Shown here: piece by piece, positions 23,704 through 32,514 of the stretch
How positions within the stretch are numbered: the stretch's first letter is position 1
Layout: each line of letters opens with the position of its first letter
Assembly: GCA_964530075.1 (NCBI GenBank)
Contig: CAZGXU010000023.1
Coordinates: forward strand, 1-32,514
Source of the DNA: JANQEA01 sp964530075
GTDB lineage: Bacteria; Bipolaricaulota; Bipolaricaulia; UBA7950; UBA9294
Length of the DNA: 32,514 nt
Direction: 5' to 3'
Notes under the pieces: model-generated
Database searches by the model: none
What the model was told of the DNA's origin: nothing
What the model saw: only the letters and a program-made list of their open reading frames with translations
Position numbers and translations under genes: made by a program

Positions 23704-25220
23704 GGCGGCTCGCCCGCGACGTCTTGATGATGGCGCTCGCGACCGGCATCTCGCGCCTGTTGGGCTTGCTGCGGGACGTGGCGATCGCGGATCGCTTCGG
23801 GGCGAGCGGCGCCTACGACGCGTTCCTGATCGCGTTCTTTGTTCCACACTTCCTGCGCCAGCTTCTCGCCGAGGGGGCGTTATCGACGGCGTTCGTTCCC
23901 CTCTACACGGGGCTGGGAGTCTCCGGCGAAGACGCCGACCGATTCGCGAGCGGGCTTCTCTCTTGGTTGATCCTTCTGTTCGCTGCGGTCGTCGGCCTCG
24001 GGGTCTGGCTCGCTCCGACGTACGTCCCGTTCTTGGCCAGCGGGTTCGGTCCGGAGAAGCTGTCGCTCGCCGTCGGTCTGACGCGGATCGTCTTCCCGTT
24101 CATCGCGTTGGTCGGATTCGCCGCGGTTTTCATGGGGATCCTCAACTCGCATCGCCGCTTCTTCGCGGCGTCTCTGGCGCCGGTTTGGTTCAACGTGGGG
24201 ATGATCCTCGGGGTCCTCCTCCTCGCGCCGCGGTTCTCCCAACAACCGGTCCTCGGCCTCGCAGTGGGGGCGCTGATCGGAGGGGCCGGGCAGCTTCTCG
24301 CGCAGCTTCCGTCCCTCTTCCGCGTTGGCTTTCGGTTCCGCCTCACGTTCTGGCCGATCCACCCGGAGATCCGCCGGTTGATCCGCCTGATGGCTCCGGC
24401 GGTCCTGACCTTGACCGTCACGCAGGTCAACCTGTTGGTCGACAACAAGTTGGCCTCCTATCTCGGCGACGGGGGGATCGCGTCGCTCCAGTACGGGATG
24501 CGGCTCTTCCAGCTCCCGCTCGGCGTGTTCGCCGTAAGCGTCGCCACCGCGCTCCTTCCGAGGTTCTCCGAGGCGTGGGCGCGGGAGGACGCCCCGCGGT
24601 TCTCTTCCTACCTGAGCGAGGGGATCGCGCTCAGCGCGCTCGTCTTGCTCCCGGCGATGGTCGGACTGCTTGTGATCGGAGCGGACGTCGTCCGACTCCT
24701 GTTCGAGCACGGGTCGTTCACGCCGGAGGACACGCTCCGGACGGCCCGCGTTCTCTCCTTCTACCTGATCGGTCTTTTCCCGTACGGCCTGGTCTATCTC
24801 TTCTCCCGGGCGTTCTACGCGCTGAAGCGCACGCGCCTTCCGCTCCTCGCCGCCGTCGCCGCTGTTGGGACGAACGTGGCTCTCGACCTGCTGCTCGTAT
24901 CGACGATGCGGGAGGCCGGTCTGGCGTTTGCGACGGCGATCTCCGGCGTCGTGAACGGAGCGATGCTCGGGCTCTTCCTGATCCCTCGAATGAGGCTGCC
25001 GGGAGGGCATCTCGCCCTCATCTCGCTCGGAGCCGGGCTCCTTTACGGGCTCACGTGGGTGACCCGTCGGCTGCTCGTCGGAGGCGGGCCGATCGCCGTC
25101 TTCGTGCCGGTCGTCGTGGGCGTCGGTGCCTACGCTGCGTACGTTCGCTTCACGCCGCTTTGGGCATTGCTCACGCGGTTCCGAGGGGAGGAGGCCAAAG
25201 GGACGCCCTCGGAGGACTAG
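23700..25220 (+). CDS. murJ: Lipid II flippase MurJ
   Basis: The 506-residue, roughly 14-helix membrane protein of the MOP superfamily moves lipid II across the cytoplasmic membrane for peptidoglycan synthesis. Residues essential in E. coli MurJ are conserved with an offset of one: R19, R25, D40 and R53, within ISRLLGLLRD, YDAFL and FLRQLLAEGALSTAFVPLY. The frame is open well upstream inside the preceding gene, but the ATG at 23700, overlapping its stop as ATGA, gives the right N-terminus. The stop shares the palindrome CTAG with the stop of the convergent MIP18-type gene. Confidence 0.93.
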   Translation: MRRLARDVLMMALATGISRLLGLLRDVAIADRFGASGAYDAFLIAFFVPHFLRQLLAEGALSTAFVPLYTGLGVSGEDADRFASGLLSWLILLFAAVVGLGVWLAPTYVPFLASGFGPEKLSLAVGLTRIVFPFIALVGFAAVFMGILNSHRRFFAASLAPVWFNVGMILGVLLLAPRFSQQPVLGLAVGALIGGAGQLLAQLPSLFRVGFRFRLTFWPIHPEIRRLIRLMAPAVLTLTVTQVNLLVDNKLASYLGDGGIASLQYGMRLFQLPLGVFAVSVATALLPRFSEAWAREDAPRFSSYLSEGIALSALVLLPAMVGLLVIGADVVRLLFEHGSFTPEDTLRTARVLSFYLIGLFPYGLVYLFSRAFYALKRTRLPLLAAVAAVGTNVALDLLLVSTMREAGLAFATAISGVVNGAMLGLFLIPRMRLPGGHLALISLGAGLLYGLTWVTRRLLVGGGPIAVFVPVVVGVGAYAAYVRFTPLWALLTRFRGEEAKGTPSED

Positions 25221-25533
25221 CCCTCGTAGCCGAGCGACTCCTTGGCCGCCTCCGACAGGCGGGCGAGAGTCCACGGAGGATCGAAGACGAGGCTCACCTC
25301 GACATCGTCGATTTCCTCGAACGCCGCGCGCACGGCTTGCTCGACCTCCGCGGCGATCATCCCGACCATCGGACAGCCGGGATTCGTCAACGTCATGTCG
25401 ACCTCGATCCGGTTCTCTCCGATGCGGATCCCGTAGATCAGGCCGAGATCGACGATGTTGATTCCCAGCTCCGGGTCGATGACGGATTCGAGGCAGGATC
25501 GGACCCGTTCGGGCGTGATGCGCGTCGAGTCCA

Positions 25534-25537
<4 letters not shown>
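25217..25537 (-). CDS. MIP18/SufT (DUF59) iron-sulfur assembly-type protein
   Basis: The 106-residue protein is a single MIP18/DUF59 domain. The family core is visible as VIDPELGINIVDLGLIY and MTLTNPGCPM, the latter holding the conserved cysteine. Relatives act in Fe-S cluster maturation (SufT) or in phenylacetyl-CoA oxygenase assembly (PaaD); with no paa genes nearby, Fe-S maturation is the likelier role. Its start overlaps the ftsH stop (ATGATG across TGA), so it is the last gene of the ftsH unit. An in-frame second ATG follows directly, so the start could be one codon later. Confidence 0.85.
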
Positions 25538-27372
<1,835 letters not shown>

Positions 27373-27400
27373 CTCATCTCCTTGGCCGAGAGCCGGCCCG

Positions 27401-27429
27401 ATTGTAGCACCCCGCCCGAATCGCGTCAA
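27401..27429 (-). promoter_or_regulatory. ftsH promoter
   Basis: On the minus strand TTGACG (27424-27429) and TACAAT (27401-27406) are 17 bases apart, 28 bases before the ATG. It matches a vegetative sigma70 promoter, not a heat-shock one. The direct repeat ACAGTACAGTA (27432-27442) lies just upstream of the -35. Confidence 0.8.
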
Positions 27430-27472
27430 ACACAGTACAGTACGGCAATATCGGGTGCGCGGTGTGGTCCCG

Positions 27473-28120
27473 TCAGCGGAGGAGGCGCTTCCAGAGCTGC
27501 AGGCGGGGGAACGAGCGCTCCTCGCCCTTCAGGAGGCGGACGATGTTGGTTCGGTGGGTGTAGAGGATGAACACCGCCAGGCCGCCGGTCAACCCGATCA
27601 GCAGCGGAGGATACCCGAGATCCGTGAACAGGTCGAGCAACAGCGCGGAGACGGGGATCGTCCATGCCGCGAGGATCGAGCCGACGGAGACCCTACCGGA
27701 CAGGAAGAGCGCGATGAGGAAGACGCCAAGCGCACAGCCGACGGGGACCGGCGCGGTCGCGATCAGCATTCCACCGGCCGTCGCGACCCCCTTCCCACCG
27801 CGAAATCCGGTGTAGACCGGGAAGACGTGCCCCAGCACCGCGGCGAGACCGCACAGGATGGCGACGACCTCGAGGCTCAATGGAAGAGGACCGAGCGGAA
27901 GACGGACGATCCCGACGGCCGCGACGGCTCCCTTGGCGACATCGATGAACGCCACCGGGAGCCCTCCCCGCCAACCGAGGACGCGCCATGCGTTCGTGGC
28001 TCCGGCGTTGCCGCTTCCGTGACGACGGACGTCGATCCCTCCCATGAGGCGACCGACGACGACGGCGGACGGGAATGCGCCGATCAAGTACGAGAGGACG
28101 AACATCGCGGCGAGGGTCAC
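27473..28120 (-). CDS. plsY: Acyl-phosphate:glycerol-3-phosphate acyltransferase PlsY
   Basis: The 215-residue membrane protein transfers an acyl group from acyl-phosphate to glycerol-3-phosphate, the first step of phospholipid synthesis. All three conserved loops are visible: HGSGNAGATNAWRVLG near residue 34, FRGGKGVATAGG near the middle, and RLLKGEE near the C-terminus, between hydrophobic helices. The GTG at 28120 is chosen because it overlaps the upstream stop as GTGA and has AGGAG six bases before it; an ATG five codons later is possible. Coupling to a fatty-acid-kinase-like fusion makes a direct acyl-phosphate route likely. Confidence 0.95.
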   Translation of the reverse strand: MTLAAMFVLSYLIGAFPSAVVVGRLMGGIDVRRHGSGNAGATNAWRVLGWRGGLPVAFIDVAKGAVAAVGIVRLPLGPLPLSLEVVAILCGLAAVLGHVFPVYTGFRGGKGVATAGGMLIATAPVPVGCALGVFLIALFLSGRVSVGSILAAWTIPVSALLLDLFTDLGYPPLLIGLTGGLAVFILYTHRTNIVRLLKGEERSFPRLQLWKRLLR

Positions 28121-29961
28121 GATCCGCTCCTGACTTCGATCGCCCGGTCGATGGGACCCGCGTCCGTGACGGCGATGGCGACGCCGCCGGGGCCGGCGTG
28201 GCTCCCGATGGCCGGCGCGGTGTCGGTGACCCACACGCGTGGGTCGCCCGCGCTGAGAAGGAGCCGGGCGCGATACGCCTCGGCCAACGCCGGAGCCGCC
28301 GAATGGCTGACGACGAACATCGGCCGATCCATCCTGCGCGCCAGCCGCAGGACCTCTCGAAGGACGCGTCGTCGCGCCGCCCGCTTACCGAATGCCTTCC
28401 CGGCCGGCGCGATGCCCCCGTCCGCGCCCGCGAGGACCGGGCACATGTGCAAAAGCCTCGCGAGTCGCCCTTTGAACGGAGCGAGCCGCCCGCCGCGGAC
28501 GAAGTACTCGACCGTGGGGACGTAGACATAGATGCGGGTGTTACGCGCTGTCTCTCGCGCGATCTCGGCGCAATCGACGAGCGTGCACCCCGCTTCGATC
28601 GCCCTTGACGCCGCCCAGATGACGAGCCCCTCGGCGCCCGAGGCGGAACGGCAGTCGACGACCTCGATCGGCACACCGCTCTCCTCACTGACTTGTGTCG
28701 CCGCGGACTGCGCGCCCTGCCACGTTCCGGAGAGTTCGGCCGAGAGGTGGACCGAGACGATCCCTTCGTGCGTCCGCGTCAGGTATCGGTAGAGCAGGAG
28801 GAAGTCGGTCGGGCGGGGTTGTGACGTCTTGGGAAGGGCGGGGCACGTCCTCAGTCGGGCGTAGAACTCAGCCGGTGTGATGTCGACGCGGTCGAGAAGG
28901 ACGTCGTCTCCGAACGAGAGCCGGACCGGAACGACGTGGATCCTCCGCTCCGTGAGAAACTCCATCGGGAGGTCGCAGGCCGAGTCGGTGACGAGCGCGA
29001 TCCCGCTGCGGGATTGAGCCGCCGGCTCACCGGCGACCACGGCGAGCATGTCCTCCACTGCGGGGTTCCGCACGTCTCCGTGCTCCGCGAGCACGGCGAG
29101 GACGTACGCCGGCACGTTGCTGTGGACGTGGGCGTGGATCTCGGTGTCGGTCGCAGCGACGACGACCGAGTCGCCCAGGGTCGATAGACGCTCGATTATC
29201 TCCCTCTGAGGGATCCGCTCGCCGCGGACGACCGCTTCGACGCAGTACCGAAAGTCGAGCCGGTGGGGGGCGGGACTCGGAGGCGGAACGGAGGGCTCAT
29301 CCGCCGTCGGGACGGGGACCTCTTCCGGGCCGCGATGGAGGAAATCCCGGATCCCTTCGAGGAAGTGAACGAAGCCGAGCGCCCCCGCGTCGACGACCCC
29401 GGCCTGCTTCAGCGCCGCGAGGCGGTCCGTCGTCCCGGCGAGCGACTCCCTGGCGACGCGGAGCCCCTCGTCCAACAGGGCCCTGAAGTCGGGGAGTCGC
29501 TCCGCTTGCCTGGAAAGGTGCTCGGCGACGTCGCTGATCACCGTCAGGATCGTTCCCTCGCGCGGCTGGGCGAGCGCCTCGCGCGCCCGCGTCGACGCGC
29601 GGCGGAAGGCCTCGACGAATCGGCGCACCGACACCTGAACCGAATCGCTGAACCCTTCGCGCAACCCCTGAAAGAACTGAGCGAAGATCACCCCGGAGTT
29701 TCCCTGGGCGCCGTCCAGCGCGCTGGAGGCGATCGACGAACTGACGGCGGCGAGGGAGGGAAGCGGCCGCTTCAGTCCGTCGACGATCGCGGTCATGGTC
29801 AGGGCGAGGTTCGTCCCCGTGTCTCGGTCGGGCACCGGGAAGACGTTGATCCGGTCGAGGTGATCCCGATGGGCGATGACGCGGCGAGCGCCGGCGATGA
29901 CCGACTGCCGCAGGAACTCGCGCGTGAGAGTTCGGGTCGAACGATCGGGCGTCTGTGACAT
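28117..29961 (-). CDS. DAK2-DegV fusion: FakA-FakB-like fatty acid kinase
   Basis: The 614-residue protein joins three parts. Residues 8-210 are a DhaL/DAK2 ATP-binding domain (INVFPVPDRDTGTN, with metal-binding D45 and D47, and GAQGNSGVIF). Residues 235-310 are the FakA-type middle domain (FRYCVEAVV, TLGDSVVVAATD, HAHVHSN). Residues 318-610 are a complete DegV/FakB domain (LVTDSACDLP, TSQP at 379-382, SAELSGTW at 407-414, SHAGPG with H588). In Firmicutes FakB presents a fatty acid to FakA, which phosphorylates it to acyl-phosphate. Here both would be one chain. PDRDTG replaces the usual PDGDTG. The ATG at 29961 is nine bases past a -10; a start 16 codons upstream is disfavoured. It overlaps plsY by GTGA. 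Confidence 0.9.
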   Translation of the reverse strand: MSQTPDRSTRTLTREFLRQSVIAGARRVIAHRDHLDRINVFPVPDRDTGTNLALTMTAIVDGLKRPLPSLAAVSSSIASSALDGAQGNSGVIFAQFFQGLREGFSDSVQVSVRRFVEAFRRASTRAREALAQPREGTILTVISDVAEHLSRQAERLPDFRALLDEGLRVARESLAGTTDRLAALKQAGVVDAGALGFVHFLEGIRDFLHRGPEEVPVPTADEPSVPPPSPAPHRLDFRYCVEAVVRGERIPQREIIERLSTLGDSVVVAATDTEIHAHVHSNVPAYVLAVLAEHGDVRNPAVEDMLAVVAGEPAAQSRSGIALVTDSACDLPMEFLTERRIHVVPVRLSFGDDVLLDRVDITPAEFYARLRTCPALPKTSQPRPTDFLLLYRYLTRTHEGIVSVHLSAELSGTWQGAQSAATQVSEESGVPIEVVDCRSASGAEGLVIWAASRAIEAGCTLVDCAEIARETARNTRIYVYVPTVEYFVRGGRLAPFKGRLARLLHMCPVLAGADGGIAPAGKAFGKRAARRRVLREVLRLARRMDRPMFVVSHSAAPALAEAYRARLLLSAGDPRVWVTDTAPAIGSHAGPGGVAIAVTDAGPIDRAIEVRSGS

Positions 29962-29970
29962 CACGGCGGG

Positions 29971-30000
29971 ATCATACGGGAGGGGGCGCGGGGCGGACAA
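29971..30000 (-). promoter_or_regulatory. DAK2-DegV/plsY promoter, predicted leaderless
   Basis: On the minus strand TTGTCC (29995-30000) and TATGAT (29971-29976) are 18 bases apart. The -10 ends nine bases before the ATG with no Shine-Dalgarno. The same -35 and spacing occur at dnaB. Confidence 0.65.
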
Positions 30001-30013
30001 CCGGGACAAAGGA

Positions 30014-30043
30014 GAGGCTCCGATCGGGGTCGATCGGAGCCTC
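30014..30043 (-). terminator. Terminator of the DUF11 surface protein gene
   Basis: A perfect 12-base-pair stem (30014-30025 with 30032-30043) has a six-base loop and begins 24 bases beyond the stop at 30067. On the minus strand it is followed by TCCTTTGTCC, a weak T-rich stretch. It insulates the following DAK2-DegV promoter. Confidence 0.7.
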
Positions 30044-30066
30044 CGTCCTGTTGGTCGTCGGTTTCG

Positions 30067-32514
30067 CTAACGGATGGTGAGCGGGACGAGGACGGTCTCC
30101 CCTTCGCCGTAGACGGCCCAGACGAAGTAGTCGCCCGGCGGGAGTCCGGCCGTGTCGATCCCGAGTAGGTAGAGACCGTTGTCGTAGCGGCTGGTGAACG
30201 AGTAGACCGGTTCGATCCCTCCGCCGGCACCGGCGACGCCGCCGGAAGCGACCGTCGTCGGCTGGCTGACGCGGATCCACGGCCAACCCGTCTGCACCCG
30301 CTCGCTTCGCGGCAGGTCGAGCCCGATTTCCACCAGCTGTCCGGCCATCGTGAGCGACGGCTGGAAGTTGGCGAAGAGGTCCATCTCCTCCAGCGTCTGG
30401 GAGTTGACGACATCGGCGGTGGCGACGAGCGGCCTTTCGTTCGCGTCGACCCCGCGGGTGACGATCCCGAGGTTGGTGTGCCAGTTGTCCGGCTCATCGG
30501 GACCGAGCGGGTCGGTCCGCTCCATCGTTGCGAAGGTTCGCGCGTCCCCGGCCGGCCAGCCGCCGGTGAGCGAATCGAACGCGTTCGCCGTGTCGACCAC
30601 CTGCCCGTCGGCGTCGAGCAGCTCGATGATGTCGCCCTCGTCGGCGAGCTCCATCTCGTAGGGCTCGATGTCGTCGTAGACGATGTCGGCGTCGATGTTG
30701 CGGACCGTCATGTCGCTGCCGCGCTCGAGGAGATAGTAGCTCTCATCGATGTCGATCGGCTTTGCGATCACCATCCACGATAGACCGTCGTCGCGTTTGA
30801 TGAATTCGATCGACGGGGTCGGCTCGAGTTCGGCGAGTTCGCAGGCCGACTGCGCGGGCGGTGCGAGGACGCCGGTGAGCGGGACGACCTTCCAGCGGTA
30901 ATCGTCGGCCGTCACGGGCTCCTTCTTCCGCCATCGCAGCAACCAGCCGGTCAAGTCGATCGGCTCGCTCCCGATGTTGCGAAGCTCGATCCACTCATCG
31001 TCCGGGCTGGCGGCCGTGCCGGCCCACGCGACCTCATTGATGATCACCTTGTCCTCACACTCGATCGCACCACCGCCGCCGGCGACGCCTTCGCCGACGG
31101 TGATTTCGGCGCTGTCCTCGTCGTTCGCCGAATTCGGGTCTGGAAGATCCGATTCCGTGACCGAGGCGATGTTGACGATCGTCTGCCCGGCCGTTCCCGG
31201 GTCGGTCTCCGCAGTGATGTGAAGCGTGCGCGACCCGGCGACGGGAAGGAGCCCGATCGTCCAGTCGCCGGAGGTCTCGCTGTAGGTTCCGGCGCCGTCG
31301 TCGGAGACGTACGTGAGACCGTCGGGGAGAATGTCGGAGACCACAACGCCGGTCGCGTCGTCGGGCCCGTTGTTCAGCACGGTGATCGTCCATTCGACTG
31401 TATCGCCCTCTGCCGGAGTCGGGTTGTCGACGGTCTTGACCACCGCAAGGTCCGCAGCGACGACCGTAACGTCGGCCGAGTCCTCGTTGTTCGACTCGTC
31501 CGGATCCTCGACATCGGTTTCGATGACGAGGGCGGTGTTGGTGATCGTCGTCCCGAGCGTCCCCTCCTCGACGAGGGCCGAGATCTGCAGCGACGCCGAA
31601 GCACCGACGGTCAGCGTGCCGATCTGCCACCGGTTGGTGACCTCGCTGTAGTCGCCGCCGCCGTTGTCGGAGACGTACTGCAGCCCCAGCGGAAGAACGT
31701 CCTGAAGGGCAACCCCGGTCGCGGTGTCGGGCCCGTCGTTGGTCACAGTGATGGTGAACGTGACGGTTTCCCCTTCGCTGGTGATGGGGTCATCGACCGA
31801 CTTGTCGACGACCAGATCGGCGAGCGGGGTCCTGATCTCGACGGTATGATCGTCACTGACCGGGTCGGTCTCGTCGCTGTCGGCGGTTGCTGTGTTCACG
31901 ACCGGTCCAGGCAGATCTGACTCGCTGGTGACGTAGGTCGGAGCCGGGGTGAGCGTGACGCTTGCGCCGGGTCCCAATGTGCCGAGGTTGATGTTGAGCC
32001 CAAGCTTGGCATCGTTGACGACGACGTTGTGTAGGGTGACACCGCTTGTGTTGGTCACGGTGATGCTATACGTGATGGTCTCGCCGACGAGCACGGAAGT
32101 GGGCCCGGTCTTGACGATGTTCAACCCCGGCTTCAACCAGGTCTTGTCGGTGAGATCCGATCTGGAGAGCGAAGTTCCGAGGACCGTCCCCTCCCACGAT
32201 GCTCGCACGACGGTAACACCGGGCTCGGTGGAGGTGAGGGTGACTAGGACTTCACCATTGATGTCGGTCGTGTAGTAGGTAGGGGGGGAACCGGGCGGAG
32301 TCAATGAGCCAGGGCCGGATATAATCACGATGTTGATTGTCTCACCCTCTGCATCCTGCCAGCCGCTGCCGTCGTTGATCTCCAGGTGAGCAGTGAATAG
32401 GTGTGGATCACCGACTTGGTTTGTCTCGCCATCGGGACCGAAAGTCAGCCTGGCGTCAACGTAGGCCTTGACCGCGTTGTCGGAGCTCTCCCCCGTGCCG
32501 GTGGTGGCGGTGAC
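30067..32514 (-). CDS. DUF11-repeat and lamin-tail-domain surface protein (5' partial)
   Basis: The frame is open to the right edge, giving 815 residues of C-terminal sequence; the start lies outside the window. Residues 1-125 are beta-rich Ig-like sequence. Three DUF11-type repeats follow at about 131-231, 232-353 and 354-473; the last two have matching openings (ADLVVDKSVDDP and ADLAVVKTVDNP) and matching GLxYVSD turns. A Gly linker leads to a lamin-tail domain from about residue 490 (VIINEVAWAG, DEWIELRNIGSEPIDLTGW). The last 90 residues form a beta domain ending at TIR. I see no sortase motif or membrane anchor at the C-terminus. It is a probable exported structural or adhesive protein; the binding partner is unknown. 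Confidence 0.8.
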   Translation of the reverse strand, partial: VTATTGTGESSDNAVKAYVDARLTFGPDGETNQVGDPHLFTAHLEINDGSGWQDAEGETINIVIISGPGSLTPPGSPPTYYTTDINGEVLVTLTSTEPGVTVVRASWEGTVLGTSLSRSDLTDKTWLKPGLNIVKTGPTSVLVGETITYSITVTNTSGVTLHNVVVNDAKLGLNINLGTLGPGASVTLTPAPTYVTSESDLPGPVVNTATADSDETDPVSDDHTVEIRTPLADLVVDKSVDDPITSEGETVTFTITVTNDGPDTATGVALQDVLPLGLQYVSDNGGGDYSEVTNRWQIGTLTVGASASLQISALVEEGTLGTTITNTALVIETDVEDPDESNNEDSADVTVVAADLAVVKTVDNPTPAEGDTVEWTITVLNNGPDDATGVVVSDILPDGLTYVSDDGAGTYSETSGDWTIGLLPVAGSRTLHITAETDPGTAGQTIVNIASVTESDLPDPNSANDEDSAEITVGEGVAGGGGAIECEDKVIINEVAWAGTAASPDDEWIELRNIGSEPIDLTGWLLRWRKKEPVTADDYRWKVVPLTGVLAPPAQSACELAELEPTPSIEFIKRDDGLSWMVIAKPIDIDESYYLLERGSDMTVRNIDADIVYDDIEPYEMELADEGDIIELLDADGQVVDTANAFDSLTGGWPAGDARTFATMERTDPLGPDEPDNWHTNLGIVTRGVDANERPLVATADVVNSQTLEEMDLFANFQPSLTMAGQLVEIGLDLPRSERVQTGWPWIRVSQPTTVASGGVAGAGGGIEPVYSFTSRYDNGLYLLGIDTAGLPPGDYFVWAVYGEGETVLVPLTIR

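Noticed and set aside
27432..27442. ACAGTACAGTA repeat upstream of the ftsH -35 as an operator
   Set aside because: It is a short two-unit direct repeat with no second copy near other promoters, so chance cannot be excluded.

Overview
This window is 32.5 kb of GC-rich, almost fully coding bacterial chromosome. It holds 28 protein genes, of which the first is cut at its 3' tail and the last at its 5' end. I see no rRNA, tRNA, CRISPR array, insertion sequence or phage gene, and no gap between genes above about 150 bases. The content is core housekeeping: translation, replication and repair, one-carbon metabolism, cell wall and lipid synthesis. I cannot name the organism. The two-subunit glycine decarboxylase, the very compact operons and the large secreted CARDB, DUF11 and stalk-domain proteins would suit an uncultured free-living, possibly thermophilic, deep-branching phylum such as Bipolaricaulota/Acetothermia. 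That placement is a guess from style, not a result.

Layout. (1) 1-4316: a gene tail, then on the minus strand a YbhN-type membrane protein, cinA/pncC-nth and def-fmt, with a plus-strand PPC/DUF296 gene between nth and fmt. (2) 4366-6633: recG, ending in a long hairpin. (3) 6709-8892, minus: rpsB-tsf-pyrH with overlapping reading frames. (4) 9035-13689, plus: dnaB, then gcvH-gcvPA-gcvPB without gcvT. (5) 21451 down to 13699, minus: a long compact run folP-yceD-ruvC-polA, then a secreted CARDB/CsgG-like protein, a 47-codon exported-peptide gene missed by size cut-offs, and glmM. (6) 21547-25220, plus: rplI, a secreted stalk/phosphodiester-glycosidase-like protein and murJ. (7) 25217-29961, minus: a DAK2-DegV fusion overlapping plsY, then ftsH and a MIP18/SufT-type gene. 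(8) 30067-32514, minus: a large DUF11-repeat/lamin-tail surface protein running off the window.

How genes work together. The DAK2-DegV fusion (both halves of a fatty acid kinase in one chain) overlaps plsY by GTGA. This puts acyl-phosphate production and use in one translational unit. GlmM (glucosamine-1-phosphate) and MurJ (lipid II flipping) serve peptidoglycan, and each is translationally coupled to an uncharacterised exported protein gene. Def and Fmt handle the formyl-Met cycle, FolP and the glycine cleavage genes feed folate one-carbon metabolism, and PolA, RuvC, RecG, Nth and DnaB cover replication and repair.

Regulation. Sigma70-type promoters are readable upstream of most operons. 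They fall into two groups. In one, the -10 lies 17-38 bases before the start and usually a Shine-Dalgarno is present. In the other, the -10 lies only 6-12 bases before the start with no Shine-Dalgarno, which predicts leaderless mRNAs. The most interesting items are the FakA-FakB-like fusion with plsY, the leaderless promoter class, the CsgG-like domain that appears split by an insertion, and the two secreted proteins coupled to glmM and murJ.
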